DNA of 52,040 nt. It comes from Bacillota bacterium (lineage in GTDB: Bacteria > Eremiobacterota > SpSt-956 > JAKJGF01). Both the position numbers and the translations under genes were made by a program. The stretch's first letter is position 1. Every line of letters begins with the position of its first letter. Positions 10,626 to 19,937 of this stretch are shown one piece after another. The stretch spans positions 1 to 52,040 of the forward strand of contig JAKPQU010000312.1 of assembly GCA_029555925.1 (NCBI GenBank), in the 5' to 3' direction. A model generated the notes under the pieces. The model worked only from the letters and a program-made list of their open reading frames with translations, was not told the DNA's origin and did not search any database.

Positions 10626-10760
10626 GAAGTGAGTGGTGAGTGATGCGTAATGCGTAGTGCGTGATGCGTGAGAAGTTGAGAGTTGAAAATTTAAAACCAA
10701 ACCCTCAACCATAAACCTGAAACTATAAATTCTGCTCACTGGTAACTGGTCACTGCTAAC
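10615..10760. repeat. Long heptamer array between convergent kinase genes
   Basis: Consecutive 7-base units run from 10615: GTGAAGA, GTGAGAA, GTGAGTG, GTGAGTG, ATGCGTA, ATGCGTA, GTGCGTG, ATGCGTG, AGAAGTT, GAGAGTT. Further units of the same period follow (ACCCTCA, ACCATAA, ACCTGAA, ACTATAA), then the opposite-sense arm TGCTCAC, TGGTAAC, TGGTCAC, TGCTAAC to 10760. The register is kept through most of the array, which begins inside the last codons of the upstream kinase gene. Confidence 0.85.
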
Positions 10761-10762
10761 GT

Positions 10763-12364
10763 TTATCCTATAAACTTTGCAATTATATCGAGTAATTCGT
10801 TTCTGTCAACAGGTTTTATTATATAATCATCAAAACCTGCTTCTACAAACTGTTCAAGTTCTTCTCCCATGGCAGAGCCGGTACAGGCTATGACCGGTAT
10901 ACTTGCTCCTCCGGTGTGAAGGCGAATTTCTTTCGTAGCTTCTATGCCATCCATTTCCGGCATATTTATATCCATAAGAATAAAATCCAGTTCTTCCTGC
11001 TTGAAAAGATTGAGGGCTTCCTTTCCGTTAGAAGCACTAATGACAGTATATCCCGCATCTGTAAGCGGTTTACTCAGAATTAATCTGAATTCTGAATCAT
11101 CATCTGCTATAAGAATTTTTCTGTCTTTTCTGAGTTTTACGGTTTTTACAGGGGCAGACATTATGAGACTGTCTATAGAATCTTCTTTTTCCTGAGGTTC
11201 TTCAACAGGGAGAGATGTAAGTGGCAGGGTAAAGTTAAAAACAGTTCCTTTCCCAACTTCACTTTCAACCCAGATTTTCCCTCCCAGCAAGGTTACAAGT
11301 TTTTCCGTTATTGTCAGTCCGAGACCTGTTCCTCCGTATTTTCTTGTAGTGGATGCTTCTGCCTGAGCGAATGGTTCGAAGATAGTTTTTATTTTATCAG
11401 CTGATATACCAATGCCTGTATCTATAACAGAAAATTCAGCAAAATTTGAATCGTCTGAAAGTTTACAGCGTAACTTTACATACCCCTGAGAAGTGAATTT
11501 TATAGCATTACTCATAAGATTCATAAATATTTGCCTCAATCTCGTTTCATCTGTTACAATTGACTCCGGCAATTTGGGATCATACTCCAGTTCCAGAGAA
11601 ATATGTTTTTCCTTCGCCTTGATTTGAACTAAATTGATTATGTGCAAAACTACTTCTTCCAGGTCAAATTCTCTTCTTTCAATAACAATTTTCCCTGCTT
11701 CTATTTTGCTCAGATCCAGAATTTCATTCAGCAGTTCAAGGAGGTTCCTGCCACTTTTCAGTATGACATGACTCATGTCCTTGATTTCTTCTTTTGGCAG
11801 TGTATCATCTTCGTACATTATTTCAGAAAAACCAATAATAGAACTGAGAGGTGATCTTATCTCATGGGACATACTGGCCAGAAACATAGATTTGGCCTTG
11901 TTTGCAACTTCTGCTGCAATTTTTGCTTCCAGAAGCTGATCATGAGCCTGGGTAAGATGTTTTGTAAATTGTTTTATCTTTTCAGCGTATTCCTGTGCTT
12001 CTTTCTCTCTGTCTTTATAGGCTGTTATATCCTGAAGGTTATAGGCATAACCATTCTGACACTCTGTAACCTCATTGATTGCTATACATCTTACATGAAA
12101 ATGAATTTTTTCTCCATTCTTTTTAACATGCTTCGATTCGTAACTTTTTATCACGGGGTATTCGAAAGAAACATCTTCTACATTTTTAAAGGGAATATCT
12201 ACCAGATTGAGATATGATGTTCCTTTTATTTCTTCAAGATTATAGCCGAGCAATTTCAGATAGGAATCATTGCAGGAAATAATTTTTTTATTATTATCTG
12301 TAATTACTATTCCATCTATTAAATTACGTAAGATTATGTTGTGAGAATCTTTATTTATTTCCAT
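10763..12364 (-). CDS. Hybrid histidine kinase (PAS-HisKA-HATPase-REC)
   Basis: 533 residues from the ATG at 12364. Order: PAS domain (about 10-115, with DGIVITDNNKKIISCND), coiled linker, HisKA with the phospho-His in LASMSHEIRSPLSSIIGFSE, HATPase with N-box NLMSNAIKFTSQG, DTGIGI and GGTGLGLTI, then a C-terminal receiver with ADDD, phospho-Asp in LMDINMPEMDG and Lys in IIKPVDRNE. There is no membrane segment, so it is a cytoplasmic sensor, perhaps of redox or a small ligand through PAS. An in-frame TTG at 12400 is rejected as the start because it lies in the -35 box. The ATG is 7 bases after the -10 box and has no Shine-Dalgarno, suggesting leaderless translation. Confidence 0.88.
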   Translation of the reverse strand: MEINKDSHNIILRNLIDGIVITDNNKKIISCNDSYLKLLGYNLEEIKGTSYLNLVDIPFKNVEDVSFEYPVIKSYESKHVKKNGEKIHFHVRCIAINEVTECQNGYAYNLQDITAYKDREKEAQEYAEKIKQFTKHLTQAHDQLLEAKIAAEVANKAKSMFLASMSHEIRSPLSSIIGFSEIMYEDDTLPKEEIKDMSHVILKSGRNLLELLNEILDLSKIEAGKIVIERREFDLEEVVLHIINLVQIKAKEKHISLELEYDPKLPESIVTDETRLRQIFMNLMSNAIKFTSQGYVKLRCKLSDDSNFAEFSVIDTGIGISADKIKTIFEPFAQAEASTTRKYGGTGLGLTITEKLVTLLGGKIWVESEVGKGTVFNFTLPLTSLPVEEPQEKEDSIDSLIMSAPVKTVKLRKDRKILIADDDSEFRLILSKPLTDAGYTVISASNGKEALNLFKQEELDFILMDINMPEMDGIEATKEIRLHTGGASIPVIACTGSAMGEELEQFVEAGFDDYIIKPVDRNELLDIIAKFIG

Positions 12365-12371
12365 AAAAGGA

Positions 12372-12400
12372 ATTATACTATTTACCTTTTTATAAGTCAA
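12372..12400 (-). promoter_or_regulatory. Sigma70-type promoter placed for a leaderless transcript
   Basis: On the reverse strand TTGACT (12400-12395), 17-base spacer, TATAAT (12377-12372), then only 7 bases to the ATG of the hybrid kinase at 12364. Transcription would be expected to start at or next to the A of that ATG. Confidence 0.7.
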
Positions 12401-12427
12401 TTGCCGGAAATTGCACTAATTGATGAT

Positions 12428-12468
12428 GGTGCCGGGTGATGGGGTAATAAGAGCCAGAACCCGACACC
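12428..12468 (-). terminator. Candidate hairpin between two reverse-strand genes
   Basis: GGTGCCGGGT (12428-12437) pairs with ACCCGACACC (12459-12468) with one mismatch around a 21-base loop. It lies between the end of the membrane protein gene at 12502 and the promoter of the hybrid kinase. There is no T-run, so terminator function is only possible. Confidence 0.25.
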
Positions 12469-12501
12469 TGAAGCCCATTTTAATGCAATCATTTATATGT
12501 G

Positions 12502-13509
12502 TCATTGAATGTTATTTTCAGATTGATTTACAGGGTCAGTAATTCCGGAATTTTTTTGGTTTTTTTTATCCTGGATATTTCTTATAACCCATAGAATTGT
12601 GCGAATATTTCCTGATGCCAGGAATACTAATATGAACAGACATATTAGTATGATTATATAAAAATTATCGGTAATGTAGGTCATCCGTGAATGAAGGGAC
12701 ATAAAAAAGGTTCCTGTTAAAAAGAAGAACATTATTACCACTGTATTGATAAGTATCAAGAGTAATTCAGATATTCTTGTAACTGTTTTACGGATTTTGT
12801 AAAATGCCAGGTTAATCAGACACGGAATTATGAGACAACCATTTACTATTTGAAAATAAAAAATTATCCTTTTCCCTTCTTCCGTTAAGGAAGACCATTT
12901 GTACTTTATAAAGGCAGCCAGTATTATAAGAAAGAGAAAAATTAATATATTGGTTATATTATGATATATTAACCCGTGAGAATAGGGGTTTGTATCATGT
13001 GTTTTATAAGAAAAATAGTAAAAACAGTCTACAGGTTTTTCCTGTGTCAGTTCTTCCGGTTCAATAGCAGATTTCTGTGATATGAGTTCCAGCAGTTCTT
13101 CCAGATTTTTTATTTCTTCTCCGAAAGCCAGTTCCTGCCCTGCTTCATCCTGAAGAAGATAAAGTTTTTTATAATTATTTCCTTTTTTTATTTTACAGAT
13201 ATAAAAATGTCTTATACTGTTCCAGTTTAAATAATGGCCTCCAATAAACCATAGTTTATATATAGAAATTCTTTCTTCTGTAATTTTATATGACATTATT
13301 TCATATTCCATTATTTCAAAAAACAATGACAGTGCAATAAATAAATAAGAAATACTGGAAAGCAAAAATAAGGTGTGAACCAGTTCGGATGTGCCGTAAT
13401 TGAATGTATATTTAATTAAACCATAGATGACAAAGGCACATGTTATAAATAAGATAAATAAAAGTAAATATATATTTAAATTAATTTTTTTTACAAAGTT
13501 TCTGTTCAT
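12502..13509 (-). CDS. Multi-pass membrane protein of unknown function
   Basis: 335 residues, not recognised as a named family. Two hydrophobic segments (about 13-33 and 45-65) are followed by a soluble stretch with ITEERISIYKLWFIGGHYLNW, reminiscent of the bacterial PH-like domains that follow paired helices, then a Glu-rich loop and four more membrane segments in the C-terminal half. The tail is polar (DKKNQKNSGITDPVNQ). The ATG follows GAAGGG at a moderate distance, and a TATAAT-like element lies about 50 bases upstream. A heptamer hairpin separates it from the deacylase gene; the gap does not suggest tight coupling. Confidence 0.7.
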   Translation of the reverse strand: MNRNFVKKINLNIYLLLFILFITCAFVIYGLIKYTFNYGTSELVHTLFLLSSISYLFIALSLFFEIMEYEIMSYKITEERISIYKLWFIGGHYLNWNSIRHFYICKIKKGNNYKKLYLLQDEAGQELAFGEEIKNLEELLELISQKSAIEPEELTQEKPVDCFYYFSYKTHDTNPYSHGLIYHNITNILIFLFLIILAAFIKYKWSSLTEEGKRIIFYFQIVNGCLIIPCLINLAFYKIRKTVTRISELLLILINTVVIMFFFLTGTFFMSLHSRMTYITDNFYIIILICLFILVFLASGNIRTILWVIRNIQDKKNQKNSGITDPVNQSENNIQ

Positions 13510-13552
13510 TCTCTTCTACCCTTCATTTTTTATTTGAATAATATTATAATAC

Positions 13553-13614
13553 GTGAAGGGTGATCTGTGAAGAGATTATTAATTACTCTTCACTCTTCAC
13601 CCTTCACTCTTCAG
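13553..13614. repeat. Heptamer repeat hairpin
   Basis: GTGAAGGGTGA (13553-13563) is exactly complementary to TCACCCTTCAC (13597-13607), inside a run of 7-base units TTCACTC, TTCACCC, TTCACTC. It lies just after the end of the deacylase gene (reverse strand), so it could serve as its terminator. Confidence 0.75.
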
Positions 13615-13621
13615 CCAATAC

Positions 13622-15262
13622 CTATCTTTTTAAAATTTTTCCTGCTTTTACTCCATTAAATATTCCTTTTTCAACTACAATTTTACCTTCTATTATTACA
13701 TATTCTACGCCTGTCCCGTACTGTGGAGGCGAGTTATAATTTGACATATCTGCTATTGTTTCAGGGTTGAATATTGTTATATCTGCTACCATTTTATCCC
13801 TCAGTAATCCCCTGTCTTTCAGACCGAGCTGTTCTGCCGGCAGTCCTGTTACTCTTTTAACAGCTTCTTCCATAGAAATGAATCTTTTATCTCTTACATA
13901 GGTGCCGAAGAGTCTGGGAAATGTTCCGAATATTCTTGGATCCAGATGGGTCATTTCCGGTTCGTCATAATCTATGCCGCCATCGGAAGAGATAACAGCA
14001 AAATTACACTTTATGAGTCTTTCATAATTACCCTGTGACATAGCGTAACGATAAATTACAGGGCCTCCGTTTCCTTTTTCATCTTTCAGTAAGATTTCTA
14101 TTGCTGTTTCAGCAGGAGTTTTCCCCATTATTTTCCCTGCTTCTTCAAGAGTTTTACCGAATATGTCAGGAAATGCTTTTGAAAAAATTATAATATTTTC
14201 TGGTGCAATTAAAGAAAATTGTTCGGGAAGATGCATTCTGACCCTTGCTTTCAATGTAGAATCTTTTATCAGATTTTCTTTTAAGGAGCCTCCTTTTTTT
14301 GCAAAAGCCGGAAATATATATTCAAGAGTTCCCTGTGCCGAATCATAGGGATAAAAATCACATCTGAGAGGCAGTTTTTTTCCTACAGCTCCCGATACTA
14401 CTTTAATTGCAGGTTCATTACTTATCCAGTAAGGTTTCCCTACTACTCTCAGATGAGATATTTGAACGGGAACTTCAGCTTTTTTACATATATCTACAGC
14501 TTCCTGTGTCCATCTTGCAACATCCTCAGTTTCACTCCTTCTGTGAATTGCGACCATGCCCCTGTGGCGGGAGGTTATTTTTCCTATATATATGAGTTCA
14601 TCTGTACCTGCCAGAGAAGCAGATGAATTTTCCAGCTCCGTAGATACGCCGAGGGCGCCAAGGTTGAAAGACCTCACCAGTACACGTTCTAGTTCGTCTT
14701 TTTCATCCCTGGTCAGAAGGGTTATCCTGTTAGAAGTGCCTGCGATTTTTTTTCTTAAAGAACTGTGTCCTATAAGAAGTCCGTAATTAAGAGCAAGTCC
14801 TTTCCTCTGCATTATTTTGAAATGTTTTTCTAGATCCAGAGGTGAATAACCGCAATTTCCTCCGATAATGGTAGTTATACCCTGAAACAAAAGTATTTTA
14901 TTTAGTCTTTCCTGATATATGCCATCGGGATATTTTGTCTGTATATCAGGCAAATCAGGCCTTGCCGTGCCGTCATAATGGGTATGAATGTCAATAAATC
15001 CGGGGGACACTATCATCCCGGTGGCATCTATTATTTTCCCGGCAGAGTAAAGAGACAGATCTCCTATGGCAGAAATAATATTCTTTTTAATTCCCAGATC
15101 TGAAATGAAACTTACCTGGCCGGAACCATCAACTATTCGTCCGCCTTTTATTATAATATCCAGGCTGTTATCGCCGGCTACTATATGTTCTGCTCCCACG
15201 CAGAAAACAGATAAAGCAGCACAGGATTTTATAAAAGTTCTTCTGTTTATCTTTTCCGTCAT
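13622..15262 (-). CDS. N-acyl-D-amino-acid deacylase family amidohydrolase, exported
   Basis: 546 residues from the ATG at 15262 (Shine-Dalgarno AGAGGAATT). A longer in-frame start would translate the heptamer repeat and is rejected. The N-terminus carries a twin-Arg-like signal, NRRTFIKSCAALSVF, suggesting export. Amidohydrolase features: GGRIVDGSG, metal motif FIDIHTHYDG, GGNCGYSPL, an ISHLR metal site in the middle, SSDGGIDYDEPEMTH near the end, and C-terminal GLKDRG with AD. The family hydrolyses N-acyl-D-amino acids or related D-amino-acid amides with Zn. Exported members could act on D-residues from peptidoglycan or peptides; the exact substrate is unknown. A short repeat separates it from the tubulin-like gene upstream. 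Confidence 0.85.
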   Translation of the reverse strand: MTEKINRRTFIKSCAALSVFCVGAEHIVAGDNSLDIIIKGGRIVDGSGQVSFISDLGIKKNIISAIGDLSLYSAGKIIDATGMIVSPGFIDIHTHYDGTARPDLPDIQTKYPDGIYQERLNKILLFQGITTIIGGNCGYSPLDLEKHFKIMQRKGLALNYGLLIGHSSLRKKIAGTSNRITLLTRDEKDELERVLVRSFNLGALGVSTELENSSASLAGTDELIYIGKITSRHRGMVAIHRRSETEDVARWTQEAVDICKKAEVPVQISHLRVVGKPYWISNEPAIKVVSGAVGKKLPLRCDFYPYDSAQGTLEYIFPAFAKKGGSLKENLIKDSTLKARVRMHLPEQFSLIAPENIIIFSKAFPDIFGKTLEEAGKIMGKTPAETAIEILLKDEKGNGGPVIYRYAMSQGNYERLIKCNFAVISSDGGIDYDEPEMTHLDPRIFGTFPRLFGTYVRDKRFISMEEAVKRVTGLPAEQLGLKDRGLLRDKMVADITIFNPETIADMSNYNSPPQYGTGVEYVIIEGKIVVEKGIFNGVKAGKILKR

Positions 15263-15286
15263 AATTCCTCTACCTTTCTCTATATA

Positions 15287-15337
15287 GTGAGTCGTGAATC
15301 GTGAGTCGTGAGTTGTTGTATTATCCTTCACTTTTCA
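15287..15337. repeat. Heptamer array between two reverse-strand genes
   Basis: GTGAGTC, GTGAATC, GTGAGTC, GTGAGTT from 15287, then an opposite-sense CTTCACTTTTCAC arm near 15327-15337 that overlaps the last codons of the tubulin-like gene. It lies between that gene's stop and the deacylase start. Confidence 0.75.
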
Positions 15338-18300
15338 CTACGAACAGACTTTATATATTCCTGGATTACGTCCCTTTCATCTGACAGAATTACTCTTTCT
15401 GTCATAATTTCGACTAATTTTTTTATAATATTATCTTTTCCTTTATCTTCTATTAACTTCTGCAGTTTTTCTTTTATCATAACCATTAATTCCGGATTTT
15501 CCGAGAGATTTTCATATATTTCATCTTCTTCCATATCGGGAGGTGGAATATAAACTTCAAGAAGTCTGGCAGGAAGATAGGTTCTTCTTATATGGTGGTA
15601 TTTTTCCGTCATCTTAAGCGGTACAGGGTCAGTAGCAGCATCTTCAATGGCAGAATACATTTTTTGAGCAGAAATAAATTTATAACTTTTTCTCATTTGA
15701 TTAAATGATTTCAGAGCAAAAAGAGGTACTCCTGTTTCTACCTGTCCCAGAAGTATTAAATGGCGATCATTCAGACTGAAAAATATCATGTTGGAAAAAT
15801 TTTCTTTAAGGCCTTTTGCAATAAAACTTTCCTCTGATGCAGAGACACCGCAAAAATATATCTTTCCTGTATTTCCTCTCTGGCATATTTTTATCTCATC
15901 TACAGTCCAGAAAGGATGGCTCATTTTAAGTATTTCACTTATCTTATCCAGAGAATTATCCTGTTTTCTGAGCAGTTCGTCGGCACTCATTTCTTCTATA
16001 AAGCTATAGCGGTTCCAGAGGGATTTTCTTATTTTTTCTTTTAAGTATCCCTGCTCTTCATCCCAGCTACCGAGATTGTCGTAAAGCTCTTTCCCTTCAT
16101 AAGCAATAGTATCAGGGCCGTCTTTTCTGTATCCTTCTATATCTTTATCTGTTATAAGCAGATAGGTAAGGGAACCCTGCGGTTCAAATATTTCTTCTTT
16201 TGCTTCTTTACTTTCTTCTCCCAGCTCCTGAGCAATAGCTGATAGTTTTTTTATCGTTTTATCCAGATAATCTTTTTTACTCAAGCAGATTTCCTCCATG
16301 CGGTCAATCTGCTTGAGTTTGAATTTAACTGATATAAGCTGTCCTTTGTTCAGTATTTTTTTATCTATATGATTGAAGAGACTATCCTGTGCTTCGAAGT
16401 ATTTCTCATAATAACGTTTCCATGACAGAACATATTTTATAAAATAAACTATATAGGTAAAGAATATCATTACAAGAGGTATTAACAGCAGAAGGAATGA
16501 AATGATACTAGAAATTATTATAATGACAGGTAGTCCCAGAACCGGTAAGATAGACAGATATCCTATTAAATTAATCCTTCGTGCAGGTAATACGGTTCCT
16601 ATAAATGGTATTACAAAAGAATCTATGGTAGATTGCAGCATGTCAAAGGTTTTGAAATGTTTTTCTTCATCTTCTTTAACAAGACCTTCCGTATATCTGA
16701 GTTTTTTCTGCAGTTCTTCTTTTTTAGCTTTTATTTCCGTGTGAATTTTCTCCACACAGGCAAGAGCACTTTTTAGAGCACAGGAACTATCGGCAGAAAG
16801 TGTATCTATATGTTTTTTTATATTATTTTCCAACTTTTCTAAATTTTCCTGTAACTGTTTTGCAAAATCTTTTTCTGTTTCCTCCAAGAATCGGCTTTCC
16901 AGAAGACCTGCTTCATGTTTTATGCGATTGACCAGTACAGAAGGGTCTGCATTCTCAAATTGTTTTCTGTCAAGTTTCGGTGTCTTTGGTATAAAAGAAC
17001 TGTCTTCTATAGAGTTAATAAGATTTATGGAAGCATCGGTTTCTTCTTTTAATTTACTTTCTGAAAAATCTTCTCTTATAAACAGTTCTGAAATAATCTT
17101 TTCACCGAGAAGGCAGGCACAGTGTTTTCTTACCAGCGTTGCAGGGAAGTACATAAGACTTATTCCGAAAGAGCCGTAAGAAGTATTTTTACCTGAAATA
17201 TCACCCTGAAGCGATGCAGATATGGCCGGAAGGGATTTGATGCTTGGCCCCAGGGGTGTTACTATCATAGCCCTGAGCATTTCCCGGAACATCTTTTCTC
17301 TTTCTTTCTCACTTTCAAGGGCAAATCCCTTGCTGTTTATATAATCTACAAGAAACACTGTTTTAAAAGGTTTATCGGAGTTTTCTATTTCATAGAGACC
17401 GGGATAATAATATTGCTTAAATCCTTTACCCTGAAGGAAATGATCCAGTTCTGCCAGAGAAATGTAAGACAGTGATTGTATTTCGTTTTTATCCTGTATT
17501 TCTCCTTCCAGCACTGCAGGCAGCAGAAAGAGACCGAATCTGTTTGATGTACCGTGATTATATATGACCCTTTCTTCTATCAGATAGATAGTATCTATAT
17601 ATATACCTGTTGCCAGAGGATCATCAAGAGAAGCTATTAGAAATATATCAAAATCATTTGCATCTGCAAGTTCAAAACCTTTTTCATTTAAAATTTTCCT
17701 GTTAGATATAAGTGTTGTATCCCTTAATTTTTGATCTATTTTTCCTGAAATACTGTCAATGTTTGCCCAGAATATTGATCTTGAACCGGCTCTTACTGCT
17801 TCCTTCAGATCTTCTGCCGTGGCATCTCTATTTTTTATTTTCTTTATCTCATTTTTAATCCATCTGTTATATTCTCCCCAGGTACAACTTTTCTTTTCCA
17901 TGTCATCCGGTACGGATTTCGGAAGCAAGATCATTTCATCCATAGTAAGGCTGAGTTTTATATTTACCGGCGTTATAGTTTCTTCTTTATCGGAAGGAAT
18001 AAAATAACTCTTTATAAAAGCGGTAAATTTTGAAAGAAATTCGTCTTTATCATTCAGTTTCAGCCATTCAGTTTCTATGAGTTTATCAAATTTTTCCTGT
18101 ATTTTATTAATCCTGTATGTTAACTTTTCATAGTGTTTCCGTTTTTCTGCATATATATCCTGTTTTTCGTCGATTTTTTCTTCATAAATATTTCCTTTGA
18201 TTTTTTCCTGAATATAGCAGATTATATTCAGGTTATTCCCGATTTTTTCTATTTTATCTTTAATAGCTGCAGAGAGATGGGATAGTAATTCAATAACAGC

Positions 18301-19089
18301 TTTACAGGATTTCCCTGTAACGATAAGGTTTAATTCTTTCTCAAGACATTCGATAAGTTTTTTTCTATGGCCTGGAAGGGCTGACTCTGTGACAGATATA
18401 GTATTTTCAATTAATTTTGTTTTTTCCGCCTTTTGAAATTCCCTCTCTTTATTTATTTTTTCCTCCTGTTTTTTTAATGTAACCTCTGTGTGAGCGATAG
18501 TTTTTTCAATTGCCTCGAGAAAAGCCAGGGTGTTTTTATCTGCCAGTTTACTGTATTTAATCTCTTCTTCCAGGTCATAAACAGTTTTTTCTTTTCTGGA
18601 GGAGAGGTTACCTGCAATGATTTTTTGAATCTTTTCAATACCTTCTATTTCAAATTTTCTGCTGTTTTCTTCTATGGCTTTTTTTAGACCTGCTGCATCA
18701 TAGCCCATATAAGGCTTTTCTTCAATATTTATTTTTACAATATCTCCTTCTTTTTTACGGAGGAGATTTTCTATAAGTCCTGTTTCATCTTTTTCTCTCA
18801 ATTTATTTTCATCGATAAACACTTCCGCATTTCGAAGAGTTACGGAAGAAGCTCTTTTTAACCAGTCTTCGAGCAATTCTTTTCCCAGCCTGAAGGAAAA
18901 GAAATCCTCTATGATTGCTTTCTGATTCTGTTCTTCCAGGACTTCATCTTTAAAATTAACAGAGAGGAATTGAACAGAAGGTAAGTGGCCGAAATTGGAA
19001 AATAGTTCGCTTTTAAATTCTTCAATGATTTTTTTCCCCTGTCTGCCAAGTCCTATGACCAGTGTCGGTTTGATTGCCCGTAAAGACAT
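15328..19089 (-). CDS. Tubulin_2-like giant protein with coiled coils and membrane anchor
   Basis: 1253 residues. The start KPTLVIGLGRQGKKIIEEF with HLPSVQFLSVNF resembles the bacterial Tubulin_2 family (GTP-binding tubulin/FtsZ-like fold). Near residue 486, FLIASLDDPLATGIYIDTIYLI aligns with the position of the family's Gly-rich nucleotide loop (SLaGGTGSG), but that loop is degenerate. The YGSFGISLMYFP motif near 650 also fits. Long coiled coils occupy about 180-390 and 700-830, two or three membrane helices lie near 840-890, and another soluble region follows. It may be a membrane-attached scaffold or polymer; the weak Gly motif questions GTP binding. The ATG follows AGGAGC at 7 bases. Confidence 0.65.
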   Translation of the reverse strand: MSLRAIKPTLVIGLGRQGKKIIEEFKSELFSNFGHLPSVQFLSVNFKDEVLEEQNQKAIIEDFFSFRLGKELLEDWLKRASSVTLRNAEVFIDENKLREKDETGLIENLLRKKEGDIVKINIEEKPYMGYDAAGLKKAIEENSRKFEIEGIEKIQKIIAGNLSSRKEKTVYDLEEEIKYSKLADKNTLAFLEAIEKTIAHTEVTLKKQEEKINKEREFQKAEKTKLIENTISVTESALPGHRKKLIECLEKELNLIVTGKSCKAVIELLSHLSAAIKDKIEKIGNNLNIICYIQEKIKGNIYEEKIDEKQDIYAEKRKHYEKLTYRINKIQEKFDKLIETEWLKLNDKDEFLSKFTAFIKSYFIPSDKEETITPVNIKLSLTMDEMILLPKSVPDDMEKKSCTWGEYNRWIKNEIKKIKNRDATAEDLKEAVRAGSRSIFWANIDSISGKIDQKLRDTTLISNRKILNEKGFELADANDFDIFLIASLDDPLATGIYIDTIYLIEERVIYNHGTSNRFGLFLLPAVLEGEIQDKNEIQSLSYISLAELDHFLQGKGFKQYYYPGLYEIENSDKPFKTVFLVDYINSKGFALESEKEREKMFREMLRAMIVTPLGPSIKSLPAISASLQGDISGKNTSYGSFGISLMYFPATLVRKHCACLLGEKIISELFIREDFSESKLKEETDASINLINSIEDSSFIPKTPKLDRKQFENADPSVLVNRIKHEAGLLESRFLEETEKDFAKQLQENLEKLENNIKKHIDTLSADSSCALKSALACVEKIHTEIKAKKEELQKKLRYTEGLVKEDEEKHFKTFDMLQSTIDSFVIPFIGTVLPARRINLIGYLSILPVLGLPVIIIISSIISFLLLLIPLVMIFFTYIVYFIKYVLSWKRYYEKYFEAQDSLFNHIDKKILNKGQLISVKFKLKQIDRMEEICLSKKDYLDKTIKKLSAIAQELGEESKEAKEEIFEPQGSLTYLLITDKDIEGYRKDGPDTIAYEGKELYDNLGSWDEEQGYLKEKIRKSLWNRYSFIEEMSADELLRKQDNSLDKISEILKMSHPFWTVDEIKICQRGNTGKIYFCGVSASEESFIAKGLKENFSNMIFFSLNDRHLILLGQVETGVPLFALKSFNQMRKSYKFISAQKMYSAIEDAATDPVPLKMTEKYHHIRRTYLPARLLEVYIPPPDMEEDEIYENLSENPELMVMIKEKLQKLIEDKGKDNIIKKLVEIMTERVILSDERDVIQEYIKSVRSEK

Positions 19090-19100
19090 GTGTTAGCTCC

Positions 19101-19215
19101 TGTAATGCGTAATGCGTTATAATTGTGACGCGTAACGCGTAACGAGTGACGGGTGGTTTCGTAATGCGTGATGTGTAATGCGTATCCACTCACTCTTCAC
19201 TCTTCACGACTCACC
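19101..19215. repeat. Composite heptamer array upstream of the tubulin-like gene
   Basis: It joins both repeat types: TGTAATGCG/TAATGCG units, GACGCGT/AACGCGT units near 19127-19150, then GTAATGCGTGATGTGTAATGCG, and an opposite-sense CACTCTT/CACGACT arm ending at 19214. It fills most of the gap between the phosphatase stop at 19251 and the tubulin-like start. Confidence 0.8.
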
Positions 19216-19250
19216 ATCTAAACAATTCTACAAAATATGATTATTCCCTT

Positions 19251-19877
19251 TTATATGCCGTATATTTCACAGATTTTCGGGCTTTCTTTAACCACTTCAG
19301 GCCAGAAATAAAGTAATAATTTCGAGTTGCCGTAATTTTGTTTAAAGCCTCCTATTATACCGGCATGACTTCCTTCCGTTATAATTGCTTTCCAGGCGTC
19401 ATAACCTTTATACCCGCATTTTAACCGTAAATATTTTGCTATAACAGCACCTGTTCTGTCTGCGCCCCATTCACAGTGTACATAGGCTTTTTTGTCTATG
19501 AGTTCCATAATTTTAATTGTTTCTTTGCTGTTTGGCACTTTTTCCGCATTCATAGGGCATGAATAAAATATGAGCCCTTCTTCTTTTACTATTTTTTCTT
19601 CTTCAGAAGCAGGAGAATTAAGAGCTATAACAGATGTTACCCCCATAGATTTCAGTAGTTTTATATAACTTCTTACCTTTTCCGTCGAGTTCCCATGATG
19701 TTCGGGATTGAAAAAACTTCCTCCTGCATATAGTTTATCATCAATAACCCTGAAATTATAAGGAAATTTACCGCTACCCCATACGTCTTCTTCTTTTTTA
19801 CATACGCTTTTTGCCACAGATTCCGCAGCTACTATGAGTAATAGAGTAAAGATAAGAATTATTCCTTTAATTTTCAT
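19251..19877 (-). CDS. Exported dual-specificity/tyrosine phosphatase-like protein
   Basis: 208 residues from the ATG at 19877, preceded by GAGGTG. An upstream in-frame start would translate heptamer repeat and is rejected. Residues 1-22 (MKIKGIILIFTLLLIVAAES) form a signal peptide. The catalytic loop is HCEWGADRTG, the Cys-x5-Arg signature of protein tyrosine and dual-specificity phosphatases, with the general acid probably among the Glu/Asp residues before it. NFRVIDDKLYAGG and GVTSVIALNSP match the N-terminal strands of such enzymes. Export suggests an extracytoplasmic substrate, possibly inositol phosphates or phosphotyrosine; this is not settled. It follows the 461-residue membrane protein gene on the same strand. 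Confidence 0.8.
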   Translation of the reverse strand: MKIKGIILIFTLLLIVAAESVAKSVCKKEEDVWGSGKFPYNFRVIDDKLYAGGSFFNPEHHGNSTEKVRSYIKLLKSMGVTSVIALNSPASEEEKIVKEEGLIFYSCPMNAEKVPNSKETIKIMELIDKKAYVHCEWGADRTGAVIAKYLRLKCGYKGYDAWKAIITEGSHAGIIGGFKQNYGNSKLLLYFWPEVVKESPKICEIYGI

Positions 19878-19907
19878 ATATGTCACCTCTATTAAATTTT
19901 GTAAATT

Positions 19908-19937
19908 TTCACACCTCACACCCTCACGCCTCACGTT
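19908..19937. repeat. Short heptamer array overlapping a gene end
   Basis: CACACCT, CACACCC, TCACGCC, TCACG units. The array reaches into the last codons of the membrane protein gene, whose tail GVEEREA is coded by repeat sequence. Confidence 0.6.

Noticed and set aside
10615..10760. CRISPR array
   Set aside because: Units are 7 bases, degenerate and contiguous, with no unique spacers of 30-40 bases.
12364..12400. TTG start at 12400 for the hybrid kinase
   Set aside because: The TTG is the first triplet of the TTGACT -35 box, and no ribosome site precedes it.
15262..15331. Longer N-terminus for the deacylase
   Set aside because: The extra residues are encoded by the heptamer array; a good ribosome site and export signal fit the start at 15262.
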